Shown here: positions 52,149 to 61,189 of the stretch, one piece after another
Layout of the letters: each line of letters opens with the position of its first letter
Position numbering within the stretch: the stretch's first letter is position 1
Assembly: GCA_902538885.1 (NCBI GenBank)
Contig: CACBGU010000002.1
Location: 38,612-102,611, forward strand
DNA length: 64,000 bases
Direction: 5' to 3'
DNA from: an uncultured Pelagibacteraceae bacterium
GTDB lineage: Bacteria > Pseudomonadota > Alphaproteobacteria > Pelagibacterales > Pelagibacteraceae
The notes under the pieces: generated by a model
What the model was told of the DNA's origin: nothing
What the model saw: the letters and a program-made list of their open reading frames with translations, nothing else
Database searches by the model: none
Program-made: the position numbers and the translations under genes

Positions 52149-54683
52149 TTATTGATTTCTTATTAGAGGATAAACTTTAGGATTTAGATATTTTAAGTTT
52201 GTTAGCAATATTAAAATTAAAGTAACAAAGCCAATTGAAAATCCTAAATAAATTAAAACTTTAAAGTCAAACATCCACACTAGCTCAAAAATATTTTCCA
52301 TAATAAATTTTGAACCAATCACCGCAAAGAGTATTGCAATTAAAATTACAGATTTAAAAATAATAATGAATTCAATTAACGATGAAAAAACAATTTGTTT
52401 TTTTGAAAAACCTAAAATTTTAAAAACTAAATTTTGATATTCTTTTACTTTTCCTTGAACCATAATTGCACTCGAAATTACAATTAAACCAATAACAATA
52501 GTAACTGCTGAAATTAAAGTAACTGCAATAAATACTTTATTTAAAACAGCTGTAACTTTAGATAAATAATCTGCAATTTTTATCATTGATAAACTTGGCA
52601 TGATTTCAAGCATTTCAGTTTCATCAAATTTATTTGAATTAAATTTGGCAGTAGCCAAATATTCGTGTGGAATATTTTTTGCATATTGAGGATTAAATAA
52701 CATTGCAAAATTGATACTTAAATCTCGATAATCTACCTCTCTGAAATTAATTATTTTTCCTTCAATTTCACGCCCATAAACATTTAAAGTAAAAATATCT
52801 CCTAACTGGATATTTAAATCTTTAGCGACTTTTGCATCTAGAGATATTTGAAGTTGATCTGGTTTTGATAAATCCCACCATTTACCCTCTAAAATTGGAT
52901 TATCTTCAGGTATATTTTCCACCCAAGAAGATCTTCGTTCACTACCAATTACCCAGTAACTATCATTATCTGGTTTAATATAGGTGTTAGGATCTACACC
53001 ATTAATTTTTACAATTCCAGAGGATACCATTGGCACAATTTCAATAGATGCATTTGGATCCATATTTAAAATTCCTTGTTCAAATTTCTCTCTTTCTCCT
53101 TTTTGAATACCTACGAAGAAATAATCAGGCGCAATATCAGGAATAGATTTAGCAATTTCTCTTTGAAAATTTGTACCAACTAAAGCTAATGTTAATAGCA
53201 AAGTAACTCCTAAGCCAAGAGACATAACTGTAATAGGAGTAATACTTTTTGTTTGGGTAATATTTTTAATTGAAACTTTTAAAGAAATTATTGAACTAGA
53301 TTTGAATTTTTTTAGGAAAAAAATGATTAATTTTGAAAGTAAAAAAAATACAATTAAACACACAAAAAAGGCAGCAAAGTAGCCCAAGCTATAAGAAGGC
53401 TGTTCAGAACCAACTGTGAATAATAAAATTAAGATAGATAATAAAACAAAGCTTAGAAAAACTGATCTCTTAGAATAATAAAATTGAAGGTTTTGAAATA
53501 CGTTTCTAAATAAATTAGACGCTTTTACTTGATCAATAGAACTGATTGTTGGAATAGAAAAAATTACTAAAACCAATAATCCCACTAAAAATATTTTTAA
53601 AAAATTAAGTAGTGAAAATACTGGATAAACATTCAATCCTAATCCATCAGATAGATATTTGTCTGCTATTGGTACAATTAAAAAACTCGATCCATAAGCA
53701 ACAACAGTGATGACAAATAAAAGTATAAATAACTGCAGATAATATAGGGTTTTAATATTGCCCGAATAAAAGCCAACTGCCTTTCTAACAGCTATCGACA
53801 TGTTGTTTTGATTAATAAAAGAAAGCAGAGTATTTGCTATTCCAATACCTGCTATTAACATTGCACTGATAGAAACAAGTGACAAAAATTGAGAAAAATT
53901 ATTAATAATTCTCTTTATACCACTTGCAGAATTTTCAGGATATCTAAGTTTAACTTTTTGATCGTCTTTAAATATTTCTTCAATTCGTTTCTCAATTTCT
54001 TCTGGTTTATCATTTTCATTAAATTTTACTTTGTATTCATAGTTTAAAAAGCTTCCAATGCCGTTTAGTTTTAAAATTTCTAAAGTTTGTTTTCCTGCTA
54101 AAGCCCAATCGCCAAATGCAACAAATCCACTTACATCTGGTACTGATTTAATAATTCCAATTACTATAAAATTTTGATCTTGAACTTTTACTATTTCGTT
54201 AATTTTAATATTTAGAGTTTTTGATAAACTTTCATTGATCAGGATAGTATTAGGTTCTTTTTGCATTCTTTCATAAGCACCCATTGGTTCATAAACAACA
54301 TTTCCATATAAAGGATATTTTTCATCCACAGTTTTAATTCTAGTAAATAATGATTTATTTTTTTCTCTGCCAGTAGTTGAAAGCATAGTACTGAACTCAA
54401 TCATTTGAGAAACAGTTGCAAATTCTTTTACTTTGTTAACTAGATCTAAATTTCCTTGATTACGATTGTAATCAATTTCTAAATCTCCACCTAAAAGTGC
54501 TTTGGCATTATCATTAAGTTCTTTTTTAAGACTATCTTCAATTGTGAAAATAGCACTTAAGATAAATAAACTTATAAATAGCGTAACAATAATACTAGAA
54601 ATTTTATGATAATTTCTGCTTAAGTCTTTTAAAGCATATTTAAAAATTAAACTAAATTCTGAGGGATTATTTAATTTTTCCAT
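52149..54683 (-). CDS. ybbP: FtsX-like ABC permease, YbbP type
   Basis: An 844-residue permease with two FtsX/MacB-type membrane modules: an N-terminal helix near 25-45, three helices at about 270-385, helices near 410-480, and three more at the C-terminus (745-840). Two large periplasmic MacB-PCD-like domains lie between. AMLIAGIGIANTLLSFINQNNMSIAVRKAVGF and KVKEYQNLVFKILGFSKKQIV are the cytoplasmic coupling segments. This is the YbbP architecture, and as in E. coli the ybbA-ybbP pair is divergent from tesA. Function in lipid or lipoprotein handling is suggested, not proven. Confidence 0.85.
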   Translation of the reverse strand: MEKLNNPSEFSLIFKYALKDLSRNYHKISSIIVTLFISLFILSAIFTIEDSLKKELNDNAKALLGGDLEIDYNRNQGNLDLVNKVKEFATVSQMIEFSTMLSTTGREKNKSLFTRIKTVDEKYPLYGNVVYEPMGAYERMQKEPNTILINESLSKTLNIKINEIVKVQDQNFIVIGIIKSVPDVSGFVAFGDWALAGKQTLEILKLNGIGSFLNYEYKVKFNENDKPEEIEKRIEEIFKDDQKVKLRYPENSASGIKRIINNFSQFLSLVSISAMLIAGIGIANTLLSFINQNNMSIAVRKAVGFYSGNIKTLYYLQLFILLFVITVVAYGSSFLIVPIADKYLSDGLGLNVYPVFSLLNFLKIFLVGLLVLVIFSIPTISSIDQVKASNLFRNVFQNLQFYYSKRSVFLSFVLLSILILLFTVGSEQPSYSLGYFAAFFVCLIVFFLLSKLIIFFLKKFKSSSIISLKVSIKNITQTKSITPITVMSLGLGVTLLLTLALVGTNFQREIAKSIPDIAPDYFFVGIQKGEREKFEQGILNMDPNASIEIVPMVSSGIVKINGVDPNTYIKPDNDSYWVIGSERRSSWVENIPEDNPILEGKWWDLSKPDQLQISLDAKVAKDLNIQLGDIFTLNVYGREIEGKIINFREVDYRDLSINFAMLFNPQYAKNIPHEYLATAKFNSNKFDETEMLEIMPSLSMIKIADYLSKVTAVLNKVFIAVTLISAVTIVIGLIVISSAIMVQGKVKEYQNLVFKILGFSKKQIVFSSLIEFIIIFKSVILIAILFAVIGSKFIMENIFELVWMFDFKVLIYLGFSIGFVTLILILLTNLKYLNPKVYPLIRNQ

Positions 54684-55332
54684 CTTTAATTTTTATTTTT
54701 CTTTTAGCTTTGTCAGCAAGTTTAGGGTCATGAGTTACCATTATTAAAGAGGAACCTTCTTCTTTTACATACTTAAATAAAATATTTGCAATCATTATGG
54801 AATTTTCGGTATCTAAGTTTCCCGTTGGTTCATCTGCTAAGATTAATTCGGGCTTCATCGCAATTGCTCTAGCGATAGCAACCCGTTGCTGTTCACCACC
54901 TGATAGTTGACTTGGTAAATTATTAAAACGATGTTTCAAACCAAAACGATCTAATAAAATTTTTGCTTCTTTTTCTGGATTTTTAAAATTATTAAGTTCA
55001 AGAGTTAAAGCAACATTTTCAACTGCTGTGTAATTAGGAATTAAATAAAATGACTGAAATATTATTCCAATATTTTTCTTTCTTATCTCCGACACTTCAT
55101 CTTCACTAAGGCCTGTTATTTCTTGATCATTAAAAATTATTTTACCAGAAGTTGGTTTTTCTAAGCCTCCAATTAACATTATTAAACTTGTTTTACCTGA
55201 GCCACTTTCTCCAACTACTGAAACAGTTTCTTTTTTCTTAATATTTAAATCAATATTCTTTAAAACACTGATACTATCTTTACCAGTTTGGTATTTGAGA
55301 TTTATTTTTTTTAATTTAAGAAGAGCACTCAT
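54667..55332 (-). CDS. ybbA: ABC transporter ATPase, YbbA/LolD type
   Basis: The true start is ATG 55332 ([26 protein letters not shown]), not 55380. About 221 residues with Walker [13 protein letters not shown] near 41, Q-loop [20 protein letters not shown] near 87, signature [19 protein letters not shown] near 140, Walker [17 protein letters not shown] near 163 and the H-loop [10 protein letters not shown]. It is a MacB/LolD-class ATPase paired with the YbbP permease, overlapping it by 17 bases. Its start codon overlaps the start of tesA on the other strand. Confidence 0.9.
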   Translation of the reverse strand: MSALLKLKKINLKYQTGKDSISVLKNIDLNIKKKETVSVVGESGSGKTSLIMLIGGLEKPTSGKIIFNDQEITGLSEDEVSEIRKKNIGIIFQSFYLIPNYTAVENVALTLELNNFKNPEKEAKILLDRFGLKHRFNNLPSQLSGGEQQRVAIARAIAMKPELILADEPTGNLDTENSIMIANILFKYVKEEGSSLIMVTHDPKLADKAKRKIKIKDGKIK

Positions 55333-55942
55333 GAATAAAACTATATTTATTAAAATTTTGATATTCTTTCTAGTGCACATAAACGCAAGTGCAATAGAAA
55401 AGGTAGTTTTATTTGGTGATAGTTTGATGGCTGGATATGGTTTACCTAAAGAACATCATTTATCAATAGTTTTAGAAAACAATCTTAAGCAAGCTGGGTT
55501 GAATATTAAAGTCATTAATGGAAGTGTCTCTGGAAGCACATCATCAGGTGGATTGAATAGAGCAGATTGGAGTTTGTCAGAGCCAGGTGTTGATTTAATT
55601 ATTTTAGGATTAGGAGCTAATGATATGCTTAGAGGGATTCAACCAGAGGAAACAGAAAGAAATTTAGAAAAAATAATAAAAGTTGCTCTGAATAAAAAAA
55701 TTCAAATTATTTTAGCTGGAATGGTAGCGCCAGATACTCATGGGAAAAAATATAAAAAAGAGTTTGATGCTATTTATCCAAAGTTATCAAAAAAATATAA
55801 TTTAGCATTAATCCCATTTCTTCTTGAAGGTGTGGCACTTAATCCAAGTTTGAATCAACAAGACGGTATACACCCCAATAAAGATGGAACAATTAAAGTA
55901 AGTGAAACAATAAAAAAAAGTATTATTAATATAATTAATTAA
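55331..55942 (+). CDS. tesA: Periplasmic GDSL esterase/thioesterase I (TesA)
   Basis: From ATG 55331 the protein is about 203 residues with a signal peptide ([21 protein letters not shown]). VVLFGDSLMAGYGL gives block I with the catalytic Ser (GDSL), VINGSVSGSTSSGGLNRADW block II Gly, LGLGANDMLRG block III with the oxyanion Asn, and DGIHPNKDG block V with Asp and His. This is the full SGNH set of TesA. It cleaves acyl-CoA or lysophospholipid-type esters in the periplasm. The E. coli-like divergence from ybbA-ybbP is conserved. It leads a plus-strand run of small genes. Confidence 0.9.
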   Translation: MNKTIFIKILIFFLVHINASAIEKVVLFGDSLMAGYGLPKEHHLSIVLENNLKQAGLNIKVINGSVSGSTSSGGLNRADWSLSEPGVDLIILGLGANDMLRGIQPEETERNLEKIIKVALNKKIQIILAGMVAPDTHGKKYKKEFDAIYPKLSKKYNLALIPFLLEGVALNPSLNQQDGIHPNKDGTIKVSETIKKSIINIIN

Positions 55943-56398
55943 ATGAAAATCTTTCAATCAATATTTAGTTTATTATTTTGCTTTAGTTTTGCTCAAGCTC
56001 AAAATACAAATATTACACTAAATTCTGATTTGAACTTAAATTGCAAATTTGAAAAAGTAATTTTAAAAAATCCAGACCATAACTTTGTATCTTTCACAAA
56101 TGATCAAATTAAAAGAAAAGATATTAATAAGCTAATAATCGAGTCTAAAACACCAGACATTCTAAATGTTAAAAATTTATCAGAATTTTTTAATAAAATT
56201 GATTTAGAGGTTAAAATTTCAAATAAGGATATATTCTTAATTCAAGCATTCGATAAAGAGAGGAATTATTCTGAGTCTGCAGTCTATACTAGAAAAACAG
56301 GCGAACTTATTCACGAAATCACAACCAACATAAAACAAGAGGAAAAAGAAAAAGATATTTCTTTTTATAGTTGTAAAAATAACAACAAAGACACTTAA
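55943..56398 (+). CDS. Exported hypothetical protein (151 aa)
   Basis: A 151-residue protein with a signal peptide (MKIFQSIFSLLFCFSFAQA) directly after the tesA stop. The mature protein is hydrophilic with LNLNCKFEKVILKNPDHNFVSF and a C-terminal DISFYSCKNNNKDT; a cysteine at each end may form a disulfide. Beta-rich by appearance. I recognise no family. Tight linkage to tesA suggests co-transcription only. Confidence 0.55.
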   Translation: MKIFQSIFSLLFCFSFAQAQNTNITLNSDLNLNCKFEKVILKNPDHNFVSFTNDQIKRKDINKLIIESKTPDILNVKNLSEFFNKIDLEVKISNKDIFLIQAFDKERNYSESAVYTRKTGELIHEITTNIKQEEKEKDISFYSCKNNNKDT

Positions 56399-56438
56399 GA
56401 CCAAAGACTCTAATTCTAATATTTGATAATATTTAAAT

Positions 56439-56987
56439 ATGAAGAAGTTATTGTTAGTAATTTTGGTTTATTTATTTTCACAGGTTAGCACTTTTGCAAA
56501 CGAAAGGGATACTAGACTGAACCAATTATTTAATGAGTTAAAAGCAAATAAATCGAAAGTAGCTTTTATAATTGAACAAGAAATTTGGGCTTTATGGAGT
56601 ACCCATCCAACAGATGAAAAACTTACTGCAAGATTAGAAGAGGGCTCTCAATTAGTGAGAGATCAAAACTATATAAAAGCAAAAGATATTTTTACTGAGG
56701 TTATAAATCTTGATCAAAGTTGGGCTGAAGCTTGGAATAAAAGAGCAACTGTGCTTTATATGCTAGGAGAATTTCAAAAATCTCAAGATGATATAGATCA
56801 AGTATTAGCCTTAGAACAAAGACACTTTGGTGCTTTAGCAGGACAGGGTTTAGTAAATATTCAACTTAAAAATTATGAAAAGGCAATAAGAAGTTATGAG
56901 CAAGCACAAGAAATTTATCCTGCTATGAGATCACCAAAAATAATGATTAAGCAAATAGAAGAATTAATGAAACAACAAACAATATAA
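56439..56987 (+). CDS. Exported TPR-repeat protein
   Basis: A 182-residue protein with a signal peptide (MKKLLLVILVYLFSQVSTFA). Three tetratricopeptide repeats follow: AEEGSQLV..YIKAKDIFTEVINLDQSWAEAWNKRATVLYMLGEFQKSQDDIDQVLALEQRHFGALAGQGLVNIQLKNYEKAIRSYEQAQEIYP, with the W/A/Y positions of TPRs well kept. A periplasmic scaffold role is likely. Its stop overlaps the SRAP start by one base. Confidence 0.8.
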   Translation: MKKLLLVILVYLFSQVSTFANERDTRLNQLFNELKANKSKVAFIIEQEIWALWSTHPTDEKLTARLEEGSQLVRDQNYIKAKDIFTEVINLDQSWAEAWNKRATVLYMLGEFQKSQDDIDQVLALEQRHFGALAGQGLVNIQLKNYEKAIRSYEQAQEIYPAMRSPKIMIKQIEELMKQQTI

Positions 56988-57607
56988 TGTGTGGAAGATA
57001 CGCAGTAAAAAACCCAGTAACAAAAACAAATAAATTAGTTAAATCTGCAATTCAGGTTGAGGATACTGAAAACTATAATGCTCATCCGTATCAGAAACTA
57101 CCTGTAATAAAAAAATATAAAAATGGAAATACTTTAGAAAATCTACAATGGGGTTTGATACCTAGTTGGGCTAAAGATAAAGATTTTAAAGCTTTAATTA
57201 ATGCAAGGTTAGAAACTATTGATGAAAAAGTTTCTTTTAAAAAACTAATAAAAAACAACAGATGTGTTGCTGTGGCAGATGGTTTTTATGAATGGAAAAG
57301 GGAAGAGAAAGAAAAAACTCCCCATTATTTTACTCGTGAAGATACAAATCCTATTTATTTTGCTGGGATCTTTGAAAATGATCAGTTTTGTTTAATTACT
57401 GAGGAAGCAAAAGAAAATATAAATGAAATTCATCACAGACAACCAGTTATTTTAAACCAAGTTGATATTAATCGTTATTTAAATTTAGAATTACAAGGTT
57501 CAGCGTTTTTAAAAGAACGTAAAATTCCTAATTTAATTTTTCATGAAGTTTCAAAAGATGTTAATAAACCCACAAATAATACTGCATCATTAATTCAAAA
57601 AGTTTAA
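56987..57607 (+). CDS. SRAP-family abasic-site DNA crosslinking protein (YedK/HMCES)
   Basis: A 206-residue SOS response-associated peptidase-fold protein that forms a covalent thiazolidine with abasic sites in single-stranded DNA. MCGRYAV places the essential Cys at position 2 after Met removal. LQWGLIPSWAKD near 48, KALINARLETI (Asn), VAVADGFYEWKRE (catalytic Glu) and IHHRQPVIL (catalytic His; Gln replaces the common Met) are the family motifs. Length is typical. The start overlaps the TPR gene stop; functional linkage is not obvious. Confidence 0.9.
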   Translation: MCGRYAVKNPVTKTNKLVKSAIQVEDTENYNAHPYQKLPVIKKYKNGNTLENLQWGLIPSWAKDKDFKALINARLETIDEKVSFKKLIKNNRCVAVADGFYEWKREEKEKTPHYFTREDTNPIYFAGIFENDQFCLITEEAKENINEIHHRQPVILNQVDINRYLNLELQGSAFLKERKIPNLIFHEVSKDVNKPTNNTASLIQKV

Positions 57608-57617
57608 TAATAAAAAC

Positions 57618-57953
57618 ATGTTTTTCTTTGTAAAAGTTTTAATTGCAGGAGTAATAATTTCTTTTGCTAGCTGGTTATCTGGTCAATATCCCAAACTATC
57701 TGGATTTATCATTGCTCTTCCAATTGCATCATTAATTGCAATTATATTTTCTTATTATGAACATCAAGATGTTGAAAAAACAGTCACTTTTACCAAAAGT
57801 ATTTTAATTGCAGTTCCAATTAGTTATTTATTTTTTCTTCCATTTTTTTTCGCAAAACCTTTAGGAATGAATTTTTGGATAATTTATTTAGCTGGAATTT
57901 CCTTGTTAGTAATTGGATATTTTATTCACAAATATCTAGTTAATTTTTTTTAA
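57618..57953 (+). CDS. Small four-helix membrane protein (DUF3147-like)
   Basis: A 111-residue integral membrane protein with four hydrophobic segments and short loops: FFFVKVLIAGVIISFASWLSG, LSGFIIALPIASLIAIIFSYY, SILIAVPISYLFFLPFFFA and FWIIYLAGISLLVIGYFIH. Its size and LSGFIIALPI feature resemble DUF3147 proteins, a family without a known role. It follows the SRAP gene by ten bases. Confidence 0.65.
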   Translation: MFFFVKVLIAGVIISFASWLSGQYPKLSGFIIALPIASLIAIIFSYYEHQDVEKTVTFTKSILIAVPISYLFFLPFFFAKPLGMNFWIIYLAGISLLVIGYFIHKYLVNFF

Positions 57954-57963
57954 ATTAATAGGA

Positions 57964-58449
57964 TTAATCTCTAAAATTTATAAAGTCTATTGGAAGACCA
58001 ATATCAATTCCTTTGATTGCAGCGATAGCTTCTTGAAGATCATCTTTCTTTTTACCATCAACTCTTAATTCATCGCCTTGAATTTTAATCTGAATTTTAA
58101 GTTTAAGTTTTTTAATGTCAGCAATAACTTTTTTAGCATTTTCTTGGCTAATTCCCTCTTTTAATTCACTGACTTGTCTAATAGATCCTCCTGACGCTCC
58201 TTCAGAACTTTTAACTTCTAAAACCCTTGGATCTACTTTTCTTCTTACTAAATGGGTTTGTAATAATTCATTTACTTGCTTTAATTTTAATTCATCAGGT
58301 GCATTGGTAGTTACTGTTTTATCTTTTCGCTCAATTGAAATATGAAGTCCCTTAAAATCATATCGATTGCTAATTTCTCTTAAACAATTTGCTAAAGCAT
58401 TATCAAATTCTTGATAATTAATTTTGCTTATTACATCAAATGACGGCAT
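57964..58449 (-). CDS. yajQ: YajQ-family nucleotide-binding protein
   Basis: A 161-residue soluble protein, full-length YajQ (UPF0234). MPSFDVISKINYQEFDNALANCLREISNRYDFKG is the near-invariant family N-terminus, and KKVIADIKKLKLKIQIKIQGDELRVDGKKKDDLQEAIAAIKG the second domain, with DIGLPIDFINFRD at the end. YajQ proteins bind nucleic acid or cyclic di-GMP; the role in this organism is open. It converges on the membrane gene. Confidence 0.92.
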   Translation of the reverse strand: MPSFDVISKINYQEFDNALANCLREISNRYDFKGLHISIERKDKTVTTNAPDELKLKQVNELLQTHLVRRKVDPRVLEVKSSEGASGGSIRQVSELKEGISQENAKKVIADIKKLKLKIQIKIQGDELRVDGKKKDDLQEAIAAIKGIDIGLPIDFINFRD

Positions 58450-58535
58450 TATTTCTCTCTATAATAATGTAATTTTCGATTATTTTATAACTAAAATTTG
58501 TTTACCTGGAGTAGAAAATATAATACCGTTTGATT

Positions 58536-58679
58536 ATGAATCTTAACCTTTTTACTCATTGTCATAGACTAGCTAGAGTTGGCTTGAGTACGAAGTTATC
58601 ATCTAATCTATTTAATTTATTACTTCAAAAAATAGACTGTAAAAATCATATAAATTCCTCAACGCCCACGAAATTGTAA
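58536..58679 (+). CDS. Possible 47-aa ORF in the yajQ-oxygenase gap
   Basis: The 271-base gap between yajQ and the oxygenase gene holds one small frame, MNLNLFTHCHRLARVGLSTKL..., with two cysteines, no signal peptide and no good ribosome site. Codon choices such as CTA, ACG and GGC are atypical of the window. It may not be translated; the gap also must contain promoters for both divergent genes. Nothing else is visible in it. Confidence 0.2.
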   Translation: MNLNLFTHCHRLARVGLSTKLSSNLFNLLLQKIDCKNHINSSTPTKL

Positions 58680-58720
58680 TCAATTCTTTTTTAAAAATTA
58701 ATTTTAATTAAAGGAGAATT

Positions 58721-59563
58721 ATGGAAATAAAAAACATTGTTAACTTAAAAGATTACCCAATTGATCAGACAGGATCAAAAGAGTATCAAGATTTAATTTC
58801 TAAAAATAGAGAGCTACTTGATAAAGATGGATGCTGTGTGCTTCCAAACTTTGTGCTTAATGAGTCTTTAAAAAGAATGAAGGAAGAAGTTGAAAGAAAT
58901 CTTCCCAAAACTCATTGGACCAAAGATCATCACAACCCTTATTTTTCAAAAGATGATGAAAATTTATCTAAAGATCATCCAAAGAGAGTATTTTCATTTA
59001 GAGAAAGTGGATACATCAATTCAGATGATTTAGAAGAACAATCTGATTTAAATAAAATTTACGATTCTGAAGAAATGTTAAAATTTATTTCAGATAGTTT
59101 AGGAGTTTTTCCTCTTTATCGATGGTCAGATCCTTTAGGTAAAAATCCATACAGTATCATGCATAAAGATCATTACTTTCCTTGGCACTTTGATGGAAAT
59201 GAATTTACTTTAAGTATTTTAGTTCAAAAAGCTGAAAAGGGTGGATTGTTTGAATACTCACCAGATTTAAGAAGTATTGAAAATGAAAACTTTGATGAAG
59301 TAACAAAAGTTCTTCGTGGTTCAAGAGATAAAGTTAAATCATTAGACCTTCAACCAGGGGATCTTCAAATATTTAAAGGAAGATTTTCTATGCATAGAGT
59401 AACAAAAATAGAAGGAAATACTTCTCGTTACATTGCATTACCAACCTACGTAAAAGACAATTACCGAGTAAACAAACCAGAACATTCTAAACAAGTTTAC
59501 GGTAAAGCACTTCCAATTCATTATGAGCGAAATAATGTTGAAGTAGATGGGTTAATGGATTGA
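58721..59563 (+). CDS. PhyH-type Fe(II)/2OG oxygenase
   Basis: A 280-residue non-haem iron oxygenase. SIMHKDHYFPWHFDGNEFTLSILVQKAEKGGLFEYSP near 145 gives HxD (HFD) and the following strand. LDLQPGDLQIFKGRFSMHRVTKIEGNTSRYIALPTYV near 207 gives the distal His and the Arg for 2-oxoglutarate. The ATG is preceded by AAAGGAGAAT, a strong ribosome site. It heads the operon with a hydroxyisobutyrate-dehydrogenase-like gene (one base away), a class II aldolase and an FrhB-like gene, so hydroxylation of a small catabolite is likely. Confidence 0.8.
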   Translation: MEIKNIVNLKDYPIDQTGSKEYQDLISKNRELLDKDGCCVLPNFVLNESLKRMKEEVERNLPKTHWTKDHHNPYFSKDDENLSKDHPKRVFSFRESGYINSDDLEEQSDLNKIYDSEEMLKFISDSLGVFPLYRWSDPLGKNPYSIMHKDHYFPWHFDGNEFTLSILVQKAEKGGLFEYSPDLRSIENENFDEVTKVLRGSRDKVKSLDLQPGDLQIFKGRFSMHRVTKIEGNTSRYIALPTYVKDNYRVNKPEHSKQVYGKALPIHYERNNVEVDGLMD

Positions 59564-59564
59564 T

Positions 59565-60461
59565 ATGAAAATAGGTTTTATTGGTTTAGGAAATATGGGG
59601 ATGCCAATGGCATTAAACTTACATAAATCTAAGAAAATAGATTTATTGGGTTATGATGTAAGTCCTAAATCTTTAAAACAATTTAAATCCAAAAAAGAAA
59701 AAGCAACAAGCTCATTAGATGAATTGATCAATTTTTCTGAAGTAATTATCACCTGTGTTCCTGGACCAAAACAAATTAAAGCATTATCAATTGGTAAAGG
59801 TAAAATCATAGATCAATTAGGTAATAATAAAATTTGGATTGATTGTTCTACTAATTCTTTAACTTGCTTTAATCTTTTAAAACAAAAGTTAAGTAAAAAA
59901 ATAAATCAATTTGTTGATGCAACGATATCAGGTGGAAATTTAAAGGCTCAATCAGGAGATTTATCAATATTTATTGGAGGAAATAAAAAGACAGTTAATA
60001 AGCTTAAGTTTGTATTCAATATCCTAGGTAAAAACATCTATTATCTAAATAAACCAGGTGCAGGTTATGCTGCTAAAATTGCACAAGTTAGCCTTTGTTA
60101 TTTAAACTATTTATCTCTCTCAGAGTCTCTGATGCTTGGGGTAAAGTCGGGGATTAAACCAAAAACAATGTTAGAGATCATCGATAAAAGTGCAAGTGGT
60201 GGTTATACTTCAACAAGATACGGCCCTAACATGATTAATGGAGATTATGATCCATCTTTCTTTTTAGGTTTATCAATGAAAGATTTAAATCTTGCTAATG
60301 AAATTATTAAACTTCAAAAATTAAAACTACCAATAATGAATTTAACTTCAAAAATTTATAACAAAGCAATTAAAAAATACGGACCAAATTCTAATCACTT
60401 AAAAGTGATTAAACTTTTAGAACAAAATAATAAATTAACTTTTTCAAAGGAGGGAAGATGA
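59565..60461 (+). CDS. 3-Hydroxyisobutyrate dehydrogenase family protein
   Basis: A 298-residue NAD(P)-dependent beta-hydroxyacid dehydrogenase. IGFIGLGNMGMPMALNLHKS at 2-21 is the family cofactor motif, DCSTNSLTCF and DATISGGNLKAQSGDLSIFIGG near 118 the substrate strand (SGG), and GAGYAAKIAQVSLCYLNYLSLSESLMLGVKSGI near 165 holds the catalytic Lys and family helix. Related enzymes act on tartronate semialdehyde, L-threonate or hydroxyisobutyrate. Its stop overlaps the aldolase start by four bases. Confidence 0.85.
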   Translation: MKIGFIGLGNMGMPMALNLHKSKKIDLLGYDVSPKSLKQFKSKKEKATSSLDELINFSEVIITCVPGPKQIKALSIGKGKIIDQLGNNKIWIDCSTNSLTCFNLLKQKLSKKINQFVDATISGGNLKAQSGDLSIFIGGNKKTVNKLKFVFNILGKNIYYLNKPGAGYAAKIAQVSLCYLNYLSLSESLMLGVKSGIKPKTMLEIIDKSASGGYTSTRYGPNMINGDYDPSFFLGLSMKDLNLANEIIKLQKLKLPIMNLTSKIYNKAIKKYGPNSNHLKVIKLLEQNNKLTFSKEGR

Positions 60462-61189
60462 AAAATAATATAAGTGAAGCAGATTGGAAAGTAAGAGTAG
60501 ATCTTGCTGCCATGTTTAGATTAACAAACATGATGGGTTGGGATGATACGGTTTGGAATCATATCACTGCAAGAGCCCCTGGAACGGATCATACATTTTT
60601 TATGCATGAGATGGGTTTGTTGTATGAAGAAGTAAAAGCATCAAACTTAATTAAAGTAGATGAACATGGTAAAGTTTTAGAAGGACCTGAAAAAGCTAAT
60701 ACTGCAGGTTTTATTATTCATAGCGCTATTCATCTAAATCATCCTGATGCAAAATTTGTCTTTCATGCACATCCTCCTTCAGCTTTAGCTGCAACGGCAT
60801 TGAAAGATGGTATCCCTCATTTAGTTCAAGACAGTTCAATGCTTTATGGAAAAGTTGGTTACCATGAGTGGGAAGGGCTATCGATTAATAAAGATGAGAG
60901 AGTTCGAATTGCTGAAAACATGGGAGACAACAAGGTTTTAATCATGAAAAACCACGGCCTTCTTACGGTTGGTGCAACGGCAGGAGAAGCTTTTATGAAT
61001 ATGTATTATGCAATTAGAATGTGTGAAGTTGCAGTACAAGCAACTGCATCAGGTTTACCTCTTGAAAGAGCAACAGAAGAGATGTGGAAATTATCTCAAA
61101 AACAATATGATTTATTTTCTCCAGGTTTAAACGAGTGGCCAGCATTACTTAGAAGATGTGATGCAAAAGACCCATCTTATAAAGAGTAA
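60458..61189 (+). CDS. Class II aldolase/adducin family protein
   Basis: A 243-residue metal-dependent aldolase-type protein. TNMMGWDDTVWNHITARAPGTDHTFFMHEMGLLYEEV near 24-60 is the family opening. FHAHPPSALAATAL near 107 holds the two zinc His residues and MKNHGLLTVG near 160 the third; GPEKANTAGFIIHSAIH provides the acid/base Glu region. Members act on fuculose- or ribulose-phosphates, or decarboxylate related acids; the pairing with a hydroxyacid dehydrogenase is typical of four-carbon acid-sugar pathways. The stop abuts the FrhB-like start by one base. Confidence 0.85.
   Translation: MKNNISEADWKVRVDLAAMFRLTNMMGWDDTVWNHITARAPGTDHTFFMHEMGLLYEEVKASNLIKVDEHGKVLEGPEKANTAGFIIHSAIHLNHPDAKFVFHAHPPSALAATALKDGIPHLVQDSSMLYGKVGYHEWEGLSINKDERVRIAENMGDNKVLIMKNHGLLTVGATAGEAFMNMYYAIRMCEVAVQATASGLPLERATEEMWKLSQKQYDLFSPGLNEWPALLRRCDAKDPSYKE

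Noticed and set aside
55333-55380. Upstream start of the YbbA-like gene and the 55295 start of tesA
   Set aside because: Each extension runs into the opposite gene's signal peptide or coding region; both families start normally at the CATG.
58450-58720. Non-coding RNA or tRNA in the yajQ-oxygenase gap
   Set aside because: I found no cloverleaf, no conserved tRNA arms and no terminator-like hairpin; only a weak 47-aa frame.
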